Assembly (NCBI GenBank): GCA_905221605.1
Contig: CAJNDS010001868.1
Location: 124,001 to 188,000, forward strand
Reading direction: 5' to 3'
Length of the DNA: 64,000 nt
DNA from: Symbiodinium natans
Taxonomy: Eukaryota; Sar; Dinophyceae; Suessiales; Symbiodiniaceae
Positions 21,339 to 32,800 of this stretch are shown here, piece after piece. Both the position numbers and the translations under genes were made by a program. The notes under the pieces were generated by a model, which was given only the letters and a program-made list of their open reading frames with translations, was not told the origin of the DNA and searched no databases. Each line of letters begins with the position of its first letter. Position 1 is the first letter of the stretch.

Positions 21339-21726
21339 CTCAAAGGATTAAGGGTCAAGGTTTTAGGGTTTAGGGTTTAGGGTGCGGGAGGGCGTGGGGG
21401 GGGGGTGGGGGGGGGGAAGTTGTAGGACTTCTTAGGTTTAGGGTGTAGGGCGTCAGAGGGTTTAGGGTGTAGGGTGTCGGGTTTCCTGCGGTTTTGGGGT
21501 ATGTCGAGATTGGGTTTGTAGAGCTTTGGGGTCTGTGGGGCCATGATGTACAGGTCTTTAGGGAGGGTTCCTCCAATTCCAGAGCTGTAGAGCCCATGGT
21601 TGAGGGGGGGGGTGCCTGACTTCTCTCTCCTAAACCCTAAACCCTAAACCCTAAACCCTAAACCCTAACCCCAACCCTAAATCCCAAGCAGGGTTGGCAT
21701 CGAGCCGCAGGCGGCAGCAAAGAGAC

Positions 21727-21775
21727 AGGAAGCCCAACGTCCACTATGCACATGCCGTCGTCCCAAACCTCCACC
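21727..21775 (-). CDS. Exon-like island, copy A of an inverted pair
   Basis: Reads VEVWDDGMCIVDVGLP between a GCTCAG acceptor and a GTCTCT donor. A 49 nt copy with the same frame and splice sites lies inverted at 23417-23465. Unknown function. Confidence 0.3.
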
Positions 21776-21784
21776 CTGAGCCCT

Positions 21785-21895
21785 CTAAAACCTAAACCCT
21801 AAACCCTAAACCCTAAACCCTGAACCCTGAACCCTAAACCCTAAACCCTAAACCCTAAACCCTGAACCCTAAACCCTAAACCCTAGAACTCAAAC
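21785..21895. repeat. CCCTAAA/CCCTGAA array
   Basis: Fifteen or so units beside the inverted exon-like copy A. Confidence 0.9.
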
Positions 21896-22089
21896 TACAG
21901 GCTTTTGGGGTCTCCGGATGTGGTCAGGGAGGTGCCCTGGAACAGGCAGAAAGAGCAGGTGTTGCATCTCGGAATCAACCTCCACAGCCCTGAATCCCAC
22001 CGCCGGGAAGCCCTGCAAACTGAAACCCAGACCCCAAAACGCAACCCCTCCCCCCCCGGACCCTTTTTTAAACCCTACTACCCTTTTGC

Positions 22090-22215
22090 CCCTTCAACCT
22101 TGATATATATATATATATAGATAATATGTTTACGTGTGTTTGATCTATCTATTTGTTCATATATATATATACACACATAAGAAAAACAAACATACATACA
22201 TATATTTATGTATCT
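22090..22215. repeat. TA microsatellites
   Basis: TATATA at 22100-22117 and 22160-22171 with GATCTATC between. Confidence 0.85.
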
Positions 22216-22306
22216 GTTGACATCTTTATGCTTATGTGAATTGTTTTCTTATCGTATAGATTCAATAGTACTCAAAAGAAATACACTCGACCGGGCACCT
22301 GGGCAG

Positions 22307-22372
22307 GCCGGAGTCGATGAGACGAGGCGCGCGCAACCATGCAACAGCACCGCGGAAAGTACTAAGTCTGAG
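22307..22372 (+). CDS. Exon-like island abutting a telomere-type tract
   Basis: 22 open codons (AGVDETRRAQPCNSTAES) from a CTGGGCAG acceptor to a GTGGCT donor inside the direct repeat that flanks the TTTAGGG tract. It lies in a minus-strand gene region and may be a shadow. Confidence 0.2.
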
Positions 22373-22484
22373 GTGGCTTGGGGTTTAGGGTTTAGGGTTT
22401 AGGGTTTAGGGTTTAGGGTTTAGGGTTTAGGGTTTAGGGTTTAGGGTTTAGGGTTTAGGGTTTAGGGTTTAGGATGTGGCTTGG
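22373..22484. repeat. TTTAGGG tract flanked by 9 bp direct repeat
   Basis: GTGGCTTGG at 22373-22381 and 22476-22484 flanks thirteen TTTAGGG units; GT and AG fall at the ends on the plus strand. Confidence 0.8.
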
Positions 22485-22921
22485 AGAGTTTTTGGTTTCT
22501 AGGGTTGGGGGTGGCTTTTGCTCGCGCTGAACCCCCTAGCAACCCTGAACCGACGGTTTCTAGAATTCTGGGCCCAGGCCCCAGAACACGTTTTCAAGAG
22601 GCTGTCAGGGTTTGCAGGGTTTAGGGCTTAGGCCCCGTATACCTGCAGCTAGGTCTGAGAACCGCACGATGCCTTAAACAATTTCGCGCAACCCTAAACC
22701 CTTGCCCTGAACCCTAAACCCTAAACCCCTGAACCCTATAAAGCCCCCTGCGTGGCTCAACCGCTGTCAGCGGGGGGGCTGACTGACGTCTGTGTGAAAC
22801 TTCGCTGGGGGGCCGGAAGAGTGGCGCGTCCGAGGAAGGGTCAGGGATTTAGGGTTGCACCTTTTTCGGGGTTTAGGGTTTAGGGTTTAGGGTTTAGGGT
22901 TTAGGACCCGTGATACTGCAC

Positions 22922-22942
22922 TTCTTGATCCTTGAAAGCCCC
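22922..22942 (-). CDS. GNL3: Possible GTPase C-terminal microexon
   Basis: 21 nt, GAFKDQE, like the YxxxxFxDxxEF segment that follows. Acceptor TACCAG, GTGCAG donor. The segment expected just before it was not found, so tentative. Confidence 0.35.
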
Positions 22943-23136
22943 CTGGTACCTATAGCCTCACAGCCCTGGCATGCAAGGAAAGGGCTTCAGGGCTTAGAGT
23001 TCTTGACTCAACCCTAAACCCTAAACCCTAAACCCTAAACCCTAAACCCTAAACCCTAAAACCCCCAATGGCGGGGGGGGCATTAGGGCTTCGAGCCTTC
23101 GATGTTTGTGTTCTTCGAAAGGGTTTAGGGTTTCAT

Positions 23137-23289
23137 TCTTGGGGACTAAAAGAACCGAACCCTAAAAGGGTTTAGGGTTTAGGGTTTAGGGTTTAGGGGG
23201 TTTATGGTTCATATACCTTCATAACTAGGAGTTTATGGCAGTATGGGGTCTATGGCCCCAGTTTTAGGGTTCATGTGGTCCCCAAGGTT
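23137..23289. mobile_element. MITE-like family A split by a telomere-type tract
   Basis: Left end CTTGGGGACT, right end TTCATGTGGTCCCCAAGG; a TTTAGGG tract lies inside at about 23167-23203. Confidence 0.75.
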
Positions 23290-23416
23290 CGGAGGCATCG
23301 CTTCGGCAGCTTCTTGCGGGTCATTCTGGGGGCCGAGATCTGAAACCGCCGGGTTTAGGGTTTAGGGTTTAGGGTTTAGGGTTTAGGGTTTAGGGTTTAG
23401 GGTTTAGAGGGCTCAG

Positions 23417-23465
23417 GGTGGAGGTTTGGGAGGATGGCATGTGCATAGTGGGCGTTGGACTTCCT
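23417..23465 (+). CDS. Exon-like island, copy B (inverted)
   Basis: Reads VEVWEDGMCIVGVGLP, the inverted duplicate of the island at 21727-21775. Of four base changes, two alter residues. It could be a displaced exon copy or non-coding duplicated DNA. Confidence 0.25.
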
Positions 23466-23819
23466 GTCTCTTTGCATTTAGGGTTTAGCCCTATATACTA
23501 CAAACCCAAAAAGTCACAGGTAAACATCAATGTGTCATTCTTCCCCTTGGCCTTGACATGACAAAGAAGTCATATAATATAGTAAAGTCTAAAGTCACCA
23601 CCGCGGCCCTAAACCATTAACCCTGAACCCTGAACCACAAACCCCAAACCACCCAAACCCACCACCCAACCCAACCCTAAACCCCAACCCCCCAATCCCC
23701 CCCTCCCCCCCCCCCCTCAACAAAAAAGAACAGAGAACCCTAAACCCTAAACCCTGAACCCTAAACCCTAAACCCTAAACCCTAAACCCTAAGCCACAAA
23801 AAGAGAGAAGAAAGCCGGC

Positions 23820-23882
23820 CTGACGCGGAGCCTTGACAGCCAAAGCCTCGACAACGGCCACCGGGTCGGAGATCGACTCTAC
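23820..23882 (-). CDS. GNL3: GTPase exon: DPV helix
   Basis: Starts VESISDPVAVVEALAVKAP, matching VExLxDPVxPVExIL of the family. Acceptor CGGGAG, GC donor after CAG. Confidence 0.88.
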
Positions 23883-26800
23883 CTCCCGAGGCCCCCGAAA
23901 GGGTTTAGGGCTTAGGGGTTTAGGGTTTAGGGTTTCTAGAGTTTAGGGAGGCCCCCGAAAGGGTTTCCAGGGTTTCCAGGGCTACCAGGGTTTCTAGGGT
24001 TTGGGGTATAGGGTTTCTAGAGTTTAGGGTTTAGGGTTTAGGGTTTCTAGGGTTAGGGTTTAGGGTTTCTAGAGTTTAGGGTTTAGGGTTTAGGGTTTGG
24101 GGTTCTAGAGTTTAGAGTTTAGGTTTTCTAGGGTTACCAGGGTTTAGGGTTTAGGGTTTCTAGAGTTTAGGGTTTAGGGTTTCTAGGGTTTCTAGGGTTT
24201 CTAGGGTTTCTAGGGTTTCTAGGGTTTCTAGGGTTTCTAGGGTTTCTAGGGTTTCTAGGGTTTCTAGGTTAGGGTTTAGGGTTTCTAGAGTTTAGGGTTT
24301 AGGGTTTAGGGTTTAGGGTTTAGGGGTTCTAGGGTCTAGGGTTTAGGGTTTGGGTTGTAGGGCTTAGGGTTAGAAAGGGTTTAGGGTTTAGGGTTTAGGG
24401 GTTCTAGGGTCCAGGGTTTAGGGTGTAGGGCTTAGGTTAGAAAGGGTTTAAGGTTTCTAGGGTTTAGGGTTTCTAGGGTTTACGGTTTCTAGGGTTTAGG
24501 GTGTAGGGCTTAGGGTTCGAAAGGGTTTGGGGTTTTAAGGGTTTAAGGATTCTAGGGTTTAGGGTTTATATAGGGTTTCGGGTTTCTGGGGTTTAGGGTT
24601 CTAGGGTCTCGGGTTTCTAGGGTTTAGGCCTTAGGGTTAAAAAGGGTTTGGAGTTTAAAGGGTCTAAGGTTTCTAGGGTTTAGGGTTTATAGGGTTTAGG
24701 GCTTCTAGGGTCTAGGGTCTAGGGTCGGATGTTGGGAATCTAGCTGGCAGCGGGGCTCTAGGATTCTAGGAGGGTTTGAGGGGTTTCGGGGCTGGTTAAG
24801 AGTTTCGGGCTTGAGTGTTGGGTTTCAAGATCATGGGGCCAAGAGAATCTAGGGGGTTTCAACCTTTTGGGATCCTGGGAGGATGTGGGGTTTCGAGTGA
24901 AGCAGCTCTCCTCAAACACTCCAAATCCTCTCAAGGAATTCGGGCTTTCTCCTTACATGCCCGATAGGAGGCCTGCTAACGAATACTCAAGGTTCAGGAT
25001 TAGGGTCGATAGGGCTTAGGGCTTGGGATTGCAGCGCATTCGTGTTGCAATGGAAATCGGGAACACGTGTAAACTAACCCTCCTAATTCAACAGCATCCC
25101 CGTGCTTGTGTACGTTGTACTAGCTAGGGGGTGGGTTTCGGGCTTAAGGCAAGGGATTATGAGTCACACGACTCGCCAATTCTGACGGAAATGAACGCTC
25201 AACCCTGAACTCTCTGAAGTTGCGAGGATGTAGAAGGAACCCTTATTCCTACTACCCTAGATAACCTGCATCATTCCGCGGGTCCCTTATATTATGGATG
25301 GCTCCGTTCCCTAAACCCTAAACCCTAAACCCTAAACCCTGTTGTCATGATTTGGTAGACTGGGCCGCCCTGCCCGCACCACATTCCGCAGCACCTGTTA
25401 CTGGCAGTGAGCGGGCAGTGGGCCGGTGTGGGTTTAGGGTTTAGGGTTTAGGCTTTAGGGTTTAGTGGTTTCCCAAATTAGGGGTACCGATTTGGGGTCC
25501 CTATCTTGGGGTCTATTTCAGGCGTCCTTTTTTGTCGCAAACCGCCATACTAATTTGTAGGGTTTGGAGGTCACAGGTGGGCTTTAGGGCTTGGGGGTGG
25601 TTTGGGGTTTAGACCATCCTCTTGCTAGCGGTGGGTTTCGGGGCCCTAAACCCTATAAACCCTAATCCCCAAACCCTAAACCCTCGAAACCCTTAAGGGT
25701 CCATAGTTTTGGGGGTTTTTGCGAATGCAGGATGGATGAGGACGCTCCTCAGGTACAAACACCAAGACCCAGCACCTACGGGAGAAAAAGTCTCAGCCGA
25801 AGCCTGACTTTAGGGTTTAGGGTGTAGAGGGTTTAGGGTTCAGGGTTTAAGGTTTAGGATCCCACAAAGACACACACACACACACACACACAACCCTACA
25901 AATCCTTTTGAACCCTGAATATTCTCTCCTCTTGGGGCTCCTGGCGACGGAGGGATCCTCCGAATCGCCCTCAAAAACGACCCCAGGGGAGTCGATCAGC
26001 GTCACCTGCGCGGAGGATGGGAAGAGTGCGGGGGGTTGATCGGGGTTTGGGGATATAAGGAGGTTGAGGGTTTAGGGTTTAGGAGAATCAGGGGTCTTAG
26101 GGTTCTAAGGGCTGTTTGTGGCATAGGCTCCACCCGGAACTTCCCCAACCCTAAACCCTAGACCCTAGACCCTAGACCCTAAACCCTAAACCCTAAACCC
26201 TCCCAACCTTTCAGACGCCGTGGTTCAGGGCGCCAGCACAACTCCGCTGCAGCGATTCCCGACGCGCCTTCGAGTCCAGCTGCACCTGTGTAAGTAGGGT
26301 TTAGGGTTTAGGGTTTAGGGTTTAGGGTTTAGGGTTTAGGGTTTAGGGTTCAGCACCTCAAGTTCGAGCATTTACTAGGCCAGCAGTGTGTGTAGGCAAC
26401 GGAAAAACCACCCGCCCAATGAATCCCATAACATTAGGGTTTAGGGTTTAGGGTTTAGGGTTTGGAGTTTCGTGTTTCGAGGGTTGAGGGTGTGGGGTTT
26501 AGGGCTTCGGGTTTAGGTTTTAGGGTGCGGGTTTACGGGCGAGAAATTGAAGATGAGGAGTTCGGGGTTGGTGTGTTTCAGGGTTAGGGGATTTAAACGG
26601 AGCCCTATAGGGATGAGCTCCCAATCCGATTGACTGGGGTCATTTTTTGGGGTGGGCAGAAAATGCCGTAAGGGTGATACTGGCATCCTCCTGAAACCCA
26701 GCCTGAACCCGGATGTAAGTTACCTCCCGCCTTGTGCTACCGAAATGACGCTCACATATTGCCTCTGAAGGCAACATCTCCTCCCTTCGAAGCAACAACT

Positions 26801-29800
26801 TGTTAATACCCATTCCAAACTTTTGGTGGTGCAGGTTAACAGGTGGCCAGCAGGGCAAAATCAGGATTACGCAAGAAGGCCCCAAAGACTCCAAACCCCG
26901 AAGCCCTCAACCCCCTAACGAAATCTAAGCCCTTTACACCCAAAGCCCCCCAAGCCCGAAGCCCTTTAAAGCCCCAAAAATGCCGAAACCCTAAACCCTA
27001 AACCCGAAACCTGAACCCCTAAACCCACACCTAAACCTGAACCCGACACCAAACCCCTAAACCCCCAAAACCCTCAAACACCAAAAAGAAACAAAATCCT
27101 CCTACTTGGCAGCTGCCCCCGCCTCTTGCATCAGCTTTGTCACGCCAGCGCGGCCTCCTCAGGAAGCAGGAAAACTGGTAGGGTTTAGGGTGTAGGGTTC
27201 AGGGTTCAGGGTTCAGGGTATAGGGTTTAGGGTTTAGGGTGTAGGGTGTAGGGGTTTAGGGTTTAGGGTGTAGGGTGTAGGGTTTAGGGTTTAGGGTTTA
27301 GGGTTCATGGTTTAGGGCTTCAGGGCTGTTCGCCCTCGGTGATCGAAACATTCAGGATGGCGCTGCAGAACACACATGCACACACACACACACACACACA
27401 CAGAGAGCAAGATGAAAGCTTGGTTTGAAGGGATTTATCAGCCTGCCCTGCCCCCCCCCCCCCCCCCCCCCTCAAACGATAGCTGAAACTCCATTTCGAC
27501 CCCCATGAATGCCTGGAGCAGGCCCAACAGTCATTGGAACCTATCCGGAGCGTGTTCAGAAGCCCCCCCTTCCGAGAACCCTGCCCTGCCAACTCTAAAC
27601 CCAAAACCCTTTTCAACCCTAATCCCTAAACCCTTTTTTCAACCCTAAACCCTAAACACTAAACCCCAAACCCTAAACCCTAAACCCTTTTCCAACTCTG
27701 AGCCCTAAACCCTAAACAAACCCTCCCGGGTTCCCTCCCGTTCCCCCGAGGAGAACTCCCACCGCCAGGGAGCGGCGCCTGTCTCCACCGCACTGTGCCG
27801 TTTCATGGAGTTGATGACCTGGCGACGATTGTACTTCGGGCTGCGCGGTTTAGGGTTTAGGGTTTAGGGTTTAGGGTTATTTTGGGCTCAGGGGCCGGGC
27901 TCTGGGTTCGGGGTTGTGAGGCGGGGTTGGGGAGCTTAGGGTTTAGGGCTTAGGCGTTAAGGGTTTAAGGTTTAGGGCTGCTTAGGGGATCTTCAAAATG
28001 TTCTAGTGGGTACGATGGTCAACCATCTTTGCATCTCCACGGCGTTCCGGCCCTCGGATCCGAAAGCATCCGAGTCTGTAAACGTCGGGTCATTCACGCC
28101 ACAGGCCTTTGTAGGCTCGCGTTCTAGGCGCGCAGCAAGTAGCGCAAGGCCGGTGGTGAGGCTTTCCACATTCGGCGCAGCAGTTCCGGGTCCTCACCTC
28201 CGTCTCAACGAAGAGCAGGCGGTGGTTGGTGGGGTTCACGGCGTGTACGAAGATCAGACAGCATGTGCGACAACCACTCCGGCTTTTCCTAACGCTTATA
28301 CTCCGCTTAGGACCGATAACAACACTAATATATTCCATATTCCATATTCGCTGAAGCTTTGTACAAATAAATAGCTATAGAAAGATGTGCCCTGAAGATG
28401 GGTAGCTCTCCAAGTTAGGGTCACTTTTTGGGGTGATCCTAAAATGATGCCGTACTATAATGGGGACAAACAAAGGACTTTGATTTGAAGAAGCGCCAAT
28501 ATGCTTCTATAAAAAAAGACACAGAGACATGCGTGTCGCGAATCTTAAACCCTCAGCCTAAACCCAAAACCCCTAAACCCCTAAACCCTTAAACCCCTAA
28601 ACCCCTAAACCCTTAAACCCCTAAACCCCTAAACCCCTAAACCCCTAACCCCTAAACCCCTAAACCCCCAACCCCAAAACCCTACCTTCACCCACCATCA
28701 TCAACAGTCTTGTCTACCGTGCACCTAGGGCATTGGGAGGCCGGACCGGCAGTGAAAGGAGACGGGGGTTAGGGTTTAGGTTTTAGGGTTTCGGGCTTAG
28801 GGTTTAGGGTTGAGGGTTTTAGGGTTTTAGGGTTGAGGGTTTAGGGTTCAGGTTTGGGATGTTCCGCCTTAATTACTTGCTAGTATAAGGGGGGAACATC
28901 CCAAGTTTAGGGCATGTGGCTCTTTACCTCAACTGGAGAGGTTCGCCGCCCTATGATTCATAACAGAGGCGCCCTAAACCCTAAACCCTAAACCCTAAAT
29001 CCTAAACCCTAAACCCTATGAACCAAGCGGGAAATCAACACACATTCCAAAACACAGCCTGGGAACGCCCCCGCCCCGGAACCCCTAATTAGAAGTAACT
29101 TCACAGCATCCCTGAACCCCAAGGCCCTAGAAGGCCCTAAGGCGTTAACCTCTAAACTCTAAACTCTAAACTCTAAACTCTAAACTCTAAACTCTAAACT
29201 CTAAACTCTAAACTCTAAACTCTAAACTCTAAACCCTAAACCCTAAACCCTGACCCGGAACCCTAAACCCTAACCTTATAAACCCTAAACCCTAAACCCT
29301 AAACGCGAGAAGCCCGCGGAGCTCTTCCCCGTGTTAGGGTAGCCCACGACGCCCACCGACACGTGCGCCTCTGCAGTGTGAGTAGAAGGTGACTTGGGAG
29401 TTTTGAAAGGGTTAGGGTTTGGGGTTTACGGTTAAGGGTTTAGGGTGTAGGGTTTCGGGTTTAGGGCGGAGCTTCTGGACTTGGGGTGTGAAAGGTGCCT
29501 TTGACTTGGATTGGGAACCGCGCTGGCGCGCTCAAACCCAAAACCCTCGACCAAAACGCGGCCTGTTGAGTTGCTCCGGTCGGGGACCACAGGAACCCTA
29601 CAATTGGGGTCATATACCCTGTACTACCGTGACCCCCTTAACCCTAAACCCTAAACCCTAAACCCTTATTAAGGTCAAGAGAACCATAAATCCTTTTGGG
29701 GTCCCTGTGGCCCGCAAGGGCATGTCCCATGCCTTGTTGATAAGGCCCATCCGGTTTGTCGAGCTGAAGGTCGCTAGGACGGGTTTAGGGTTTGAGGTGA

Positions 29801-32800
29801 GCCTCTAAACCTTACTGGCCCAAAACCCAAGGAAATACAAGTTGAAACTTTCAGAATAAACTACCTTAGAAGAAGCACAACAATTGAAAAGTTGGGTTTT
29901 GAGCCAGTAAGAAACCCTAAAACTCTACACCCTAGAACCCGAAACCCTCAACCCGAAACCCTAAACAGCTGTGATCCTGAAGGAAGCGCGAGAATGAGTG
30001 CAGAAACCGCTCCTATCACAGAGAGAGCGCCTTCATCTTGGTGCCACCTGGAGCCAGGTTTGGGTTTACCGTTTGGGGCTGATAAGGAGGGGTTAGGGAT
30101 TAGGGTTTAGGGTTTATAGAAATTGTATAGGGTTTGGGTCCCAATAACGTTTTGACCGAAACGTTTTGAGCGAAAGTTTTGACCGAAACGTTTTGACCGA
30201 AACGTTTTGACCGAAACGTTTGGACCGAAACGTTTTGACCGAAACTTTTTTTTTTTGGAACCACCTTTTCATTTTTGGGGCTGGGGCGGGCTGGGGCTGG
30301 GGCTGGGGCTGGGGGCTGGGGCTGGGGCCGCTAAGCCTGGGGCGGCTGGGGCTGGGGCTGGGGCCTGGGGCTGGGGGGCTGGGCTGGGGCTGGGGGCTGG
30401 GGCTGGAGACTGGGGCTGGGGCTGGCTGGGGCTGGCTGGGGCTGGCTGGGGGCTGGGGCTGGGGGCTGGGGCTGGGGCAGGAGCTGCTGCCCCTATTGCT
30501 GGGGCTTGGGAGCCAATTTTCGGTTTTGGGAAGCCAATTTTGGGCTTTGGGAAGCCAATTTTGGGCTTTGGGAGGCGATTTGGGCTTTGGTTTGCCGGGG
30601 CCCGGGAAGGCCCCAGAGGTTTAAGTAAATTGAACATTTGGCCTCCCGGCCTCCCGCTTTGGATTAATTTACTTAAACTCTGTTTGTCAGCTGTTTAGAC
30701 AAATATCTTGGAAAATTCAGATTGATACCACATACAATTTCTATTTATTTTGTCTTGAGGGTTTAGGGTTCAGGGTTCAGGGTTTAGGGTTTAGGGTTTA
30801 GGGTTTAGGGGTTTAGGGTGCGTATGTAACCCAAGGTTCACGGCTCCCAAGCTTCCCTTACAAGGTTTTTTGGGTACCCCTAGCCCCCATGAACCCCCTC
30901 CCTTAGGAACCCTATCATTTTGGGGGTGCCGATGAAAACACGGGCCCTTGAGCTTCATGCATTTAAAAGCAGGAAGAGACCATAAGTCGTAAAAAAGTCA
31001 TCTAAGTTCAGTAACTCTAAACCCTAGACCCTAAACCCTAAACCCTGAACCCTAAACCACACAGTTCGGAAAACTTTACAACCGCGAAAGAAGAAGGAAA
31101 CCAACTGCCATCTGGGCCTTGTCTGGAGTAGTTCTTCAGCAGCTGCATGAGTTCATCCGCACCCACCTGAAGGCGTGAAAAAGCTCAGAGTTTAGGGTTT
31201 AGGGTTTAAGGCTTATAGGGCTTAGGGTTTAGGGTTAACAGTCACCCGCGAGGGGAAGCAATGGTATTCTTTTGGGATACTATAGTCATGAAGAACCGAA
31301 CCTCGCTCCCTCCCTCAAAATGAAGGGCGTCCCAGCCCTCGTCATCCGACCGCCAAACCTCAACATCACTGAATGTTGAATGCCGGGGGGATATGCATGG
31401 GACGTGCTGGCTCCGCGCACTATTGGAATCTACAGTAGTTGGCTTCCCAAAGCCCCAAAGCTCCCCAAAACCCCAAAAGAACTAAAAAAACCCAAGTTGT
31501 AAAAGGGGGCTGAAGGTCTTGAACTCTTGGCCTCCGCAACATGTTGCTTGGCGCCTGTATGACCTCAAGTTCTACTCTAAACCCTAAACCCTAAACCCTA
31601 AAACCTATAATCGGGGGGGGCACTCCGAGGGCTGGGCCTAGCAGTTTTTTTTTCCAAGCAGCTTTGTGCATTTTTCACGTCCGGATTGCAACTGCCTTGG
31701 GGACCAATTGAACCCTAAAAGGGTTCAGGGTTTGGGGTTTATAGGGTTTAGGGTTTAGGGTTTAGAGTTTAGGGTTTAGGGTTCAGGGTTTGGGGTTTAC
31801 AGGGTTTAGGGTTACGGTTTAGGGTCCTTTTAGGGTTCATATACCTCAGTAGGGGTTATCATCGTATATAGAGTACATGCCCCCCACCCAAATTTAACTT
31901 CCATTTGCTCTTCAAGGTGCTGCATAAGACCAGCAAGCCCCCAACCTTCCTAAGCCACAAACCCTAAACGCTAATGGTGGGTCATGTCATATCAGAAAAG
32001 AAGTGGTTCAGGGTTTAGGGTTTAGGGTTAGTGGGGTTTGTAAGGAATTTTTTATTTCTTGTATCCCCAAAAGGACACCAAGAATATACACTCACCAAGA
32101 TTGAAAGGAACCTTCTATACACTCACCAATGACAGTAATAAATCCCAAAACCCAAAACCCATAACCCAAAACCCTAAACCCCTACTTCAAATGTAGTGCC
32201 AAGCGCCACACCACAGCGTGCGTACTCCGCAGAAGACCTTCCGACCTCAGCGTGCCGTAAATGACAAGTCTTGTTTGCGGTGGTTCCCTGGTCCGCTTCC
32301 TGACGGGTTTAGGGTTTAGGGTTTAGGGTTTAGGGTTTAGGGTTTAGGGTTTAGGGCACACAACTTGCCACGGGGGGAACAATCTGGCAGAAGATGGTGC
32401 TAGATGATGTGCATGCTGGTACATAGTTTCCCTCAGACTCGAAATAGCCCAAAGTAGGTATCATTTACAGATTTTAGACTGCAATGGAGGTCTTGTTTAT
32501 AGACCCATAACCAATGCCCCCCCAGACATGAGGAACAAATCCTTACCGAAAGGAGAACCAGTGAGAGACCGAGACTTGAACTCCAGGTCCACGTTGTGAC
32601 CACAGTAGCTAGCTTTGAAGAAATGTGCAAACGCCAACATGCCTTGACCCAACGTTCCGCCCGCCCGACACCCCCTCCTCCCAACCACTGTCTCATCATG
32701 GGATTCCACCCTTTTCGGATGGTGGGCAGACTTTCCTTGCCCCTCCCCCCCTTTTCTTTTCCTTTTCCTCCCCTCCATTTCCCCCCACTCTCCCTCGTCT

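Noticed and set aside
25364-25394. Tyrosine-kinase-like C-lobe (VVRAGRPSLP)
   Set aside because: The island fits the LRNVVR segment of the GTPase in phase, and no other kinase parts surround it.
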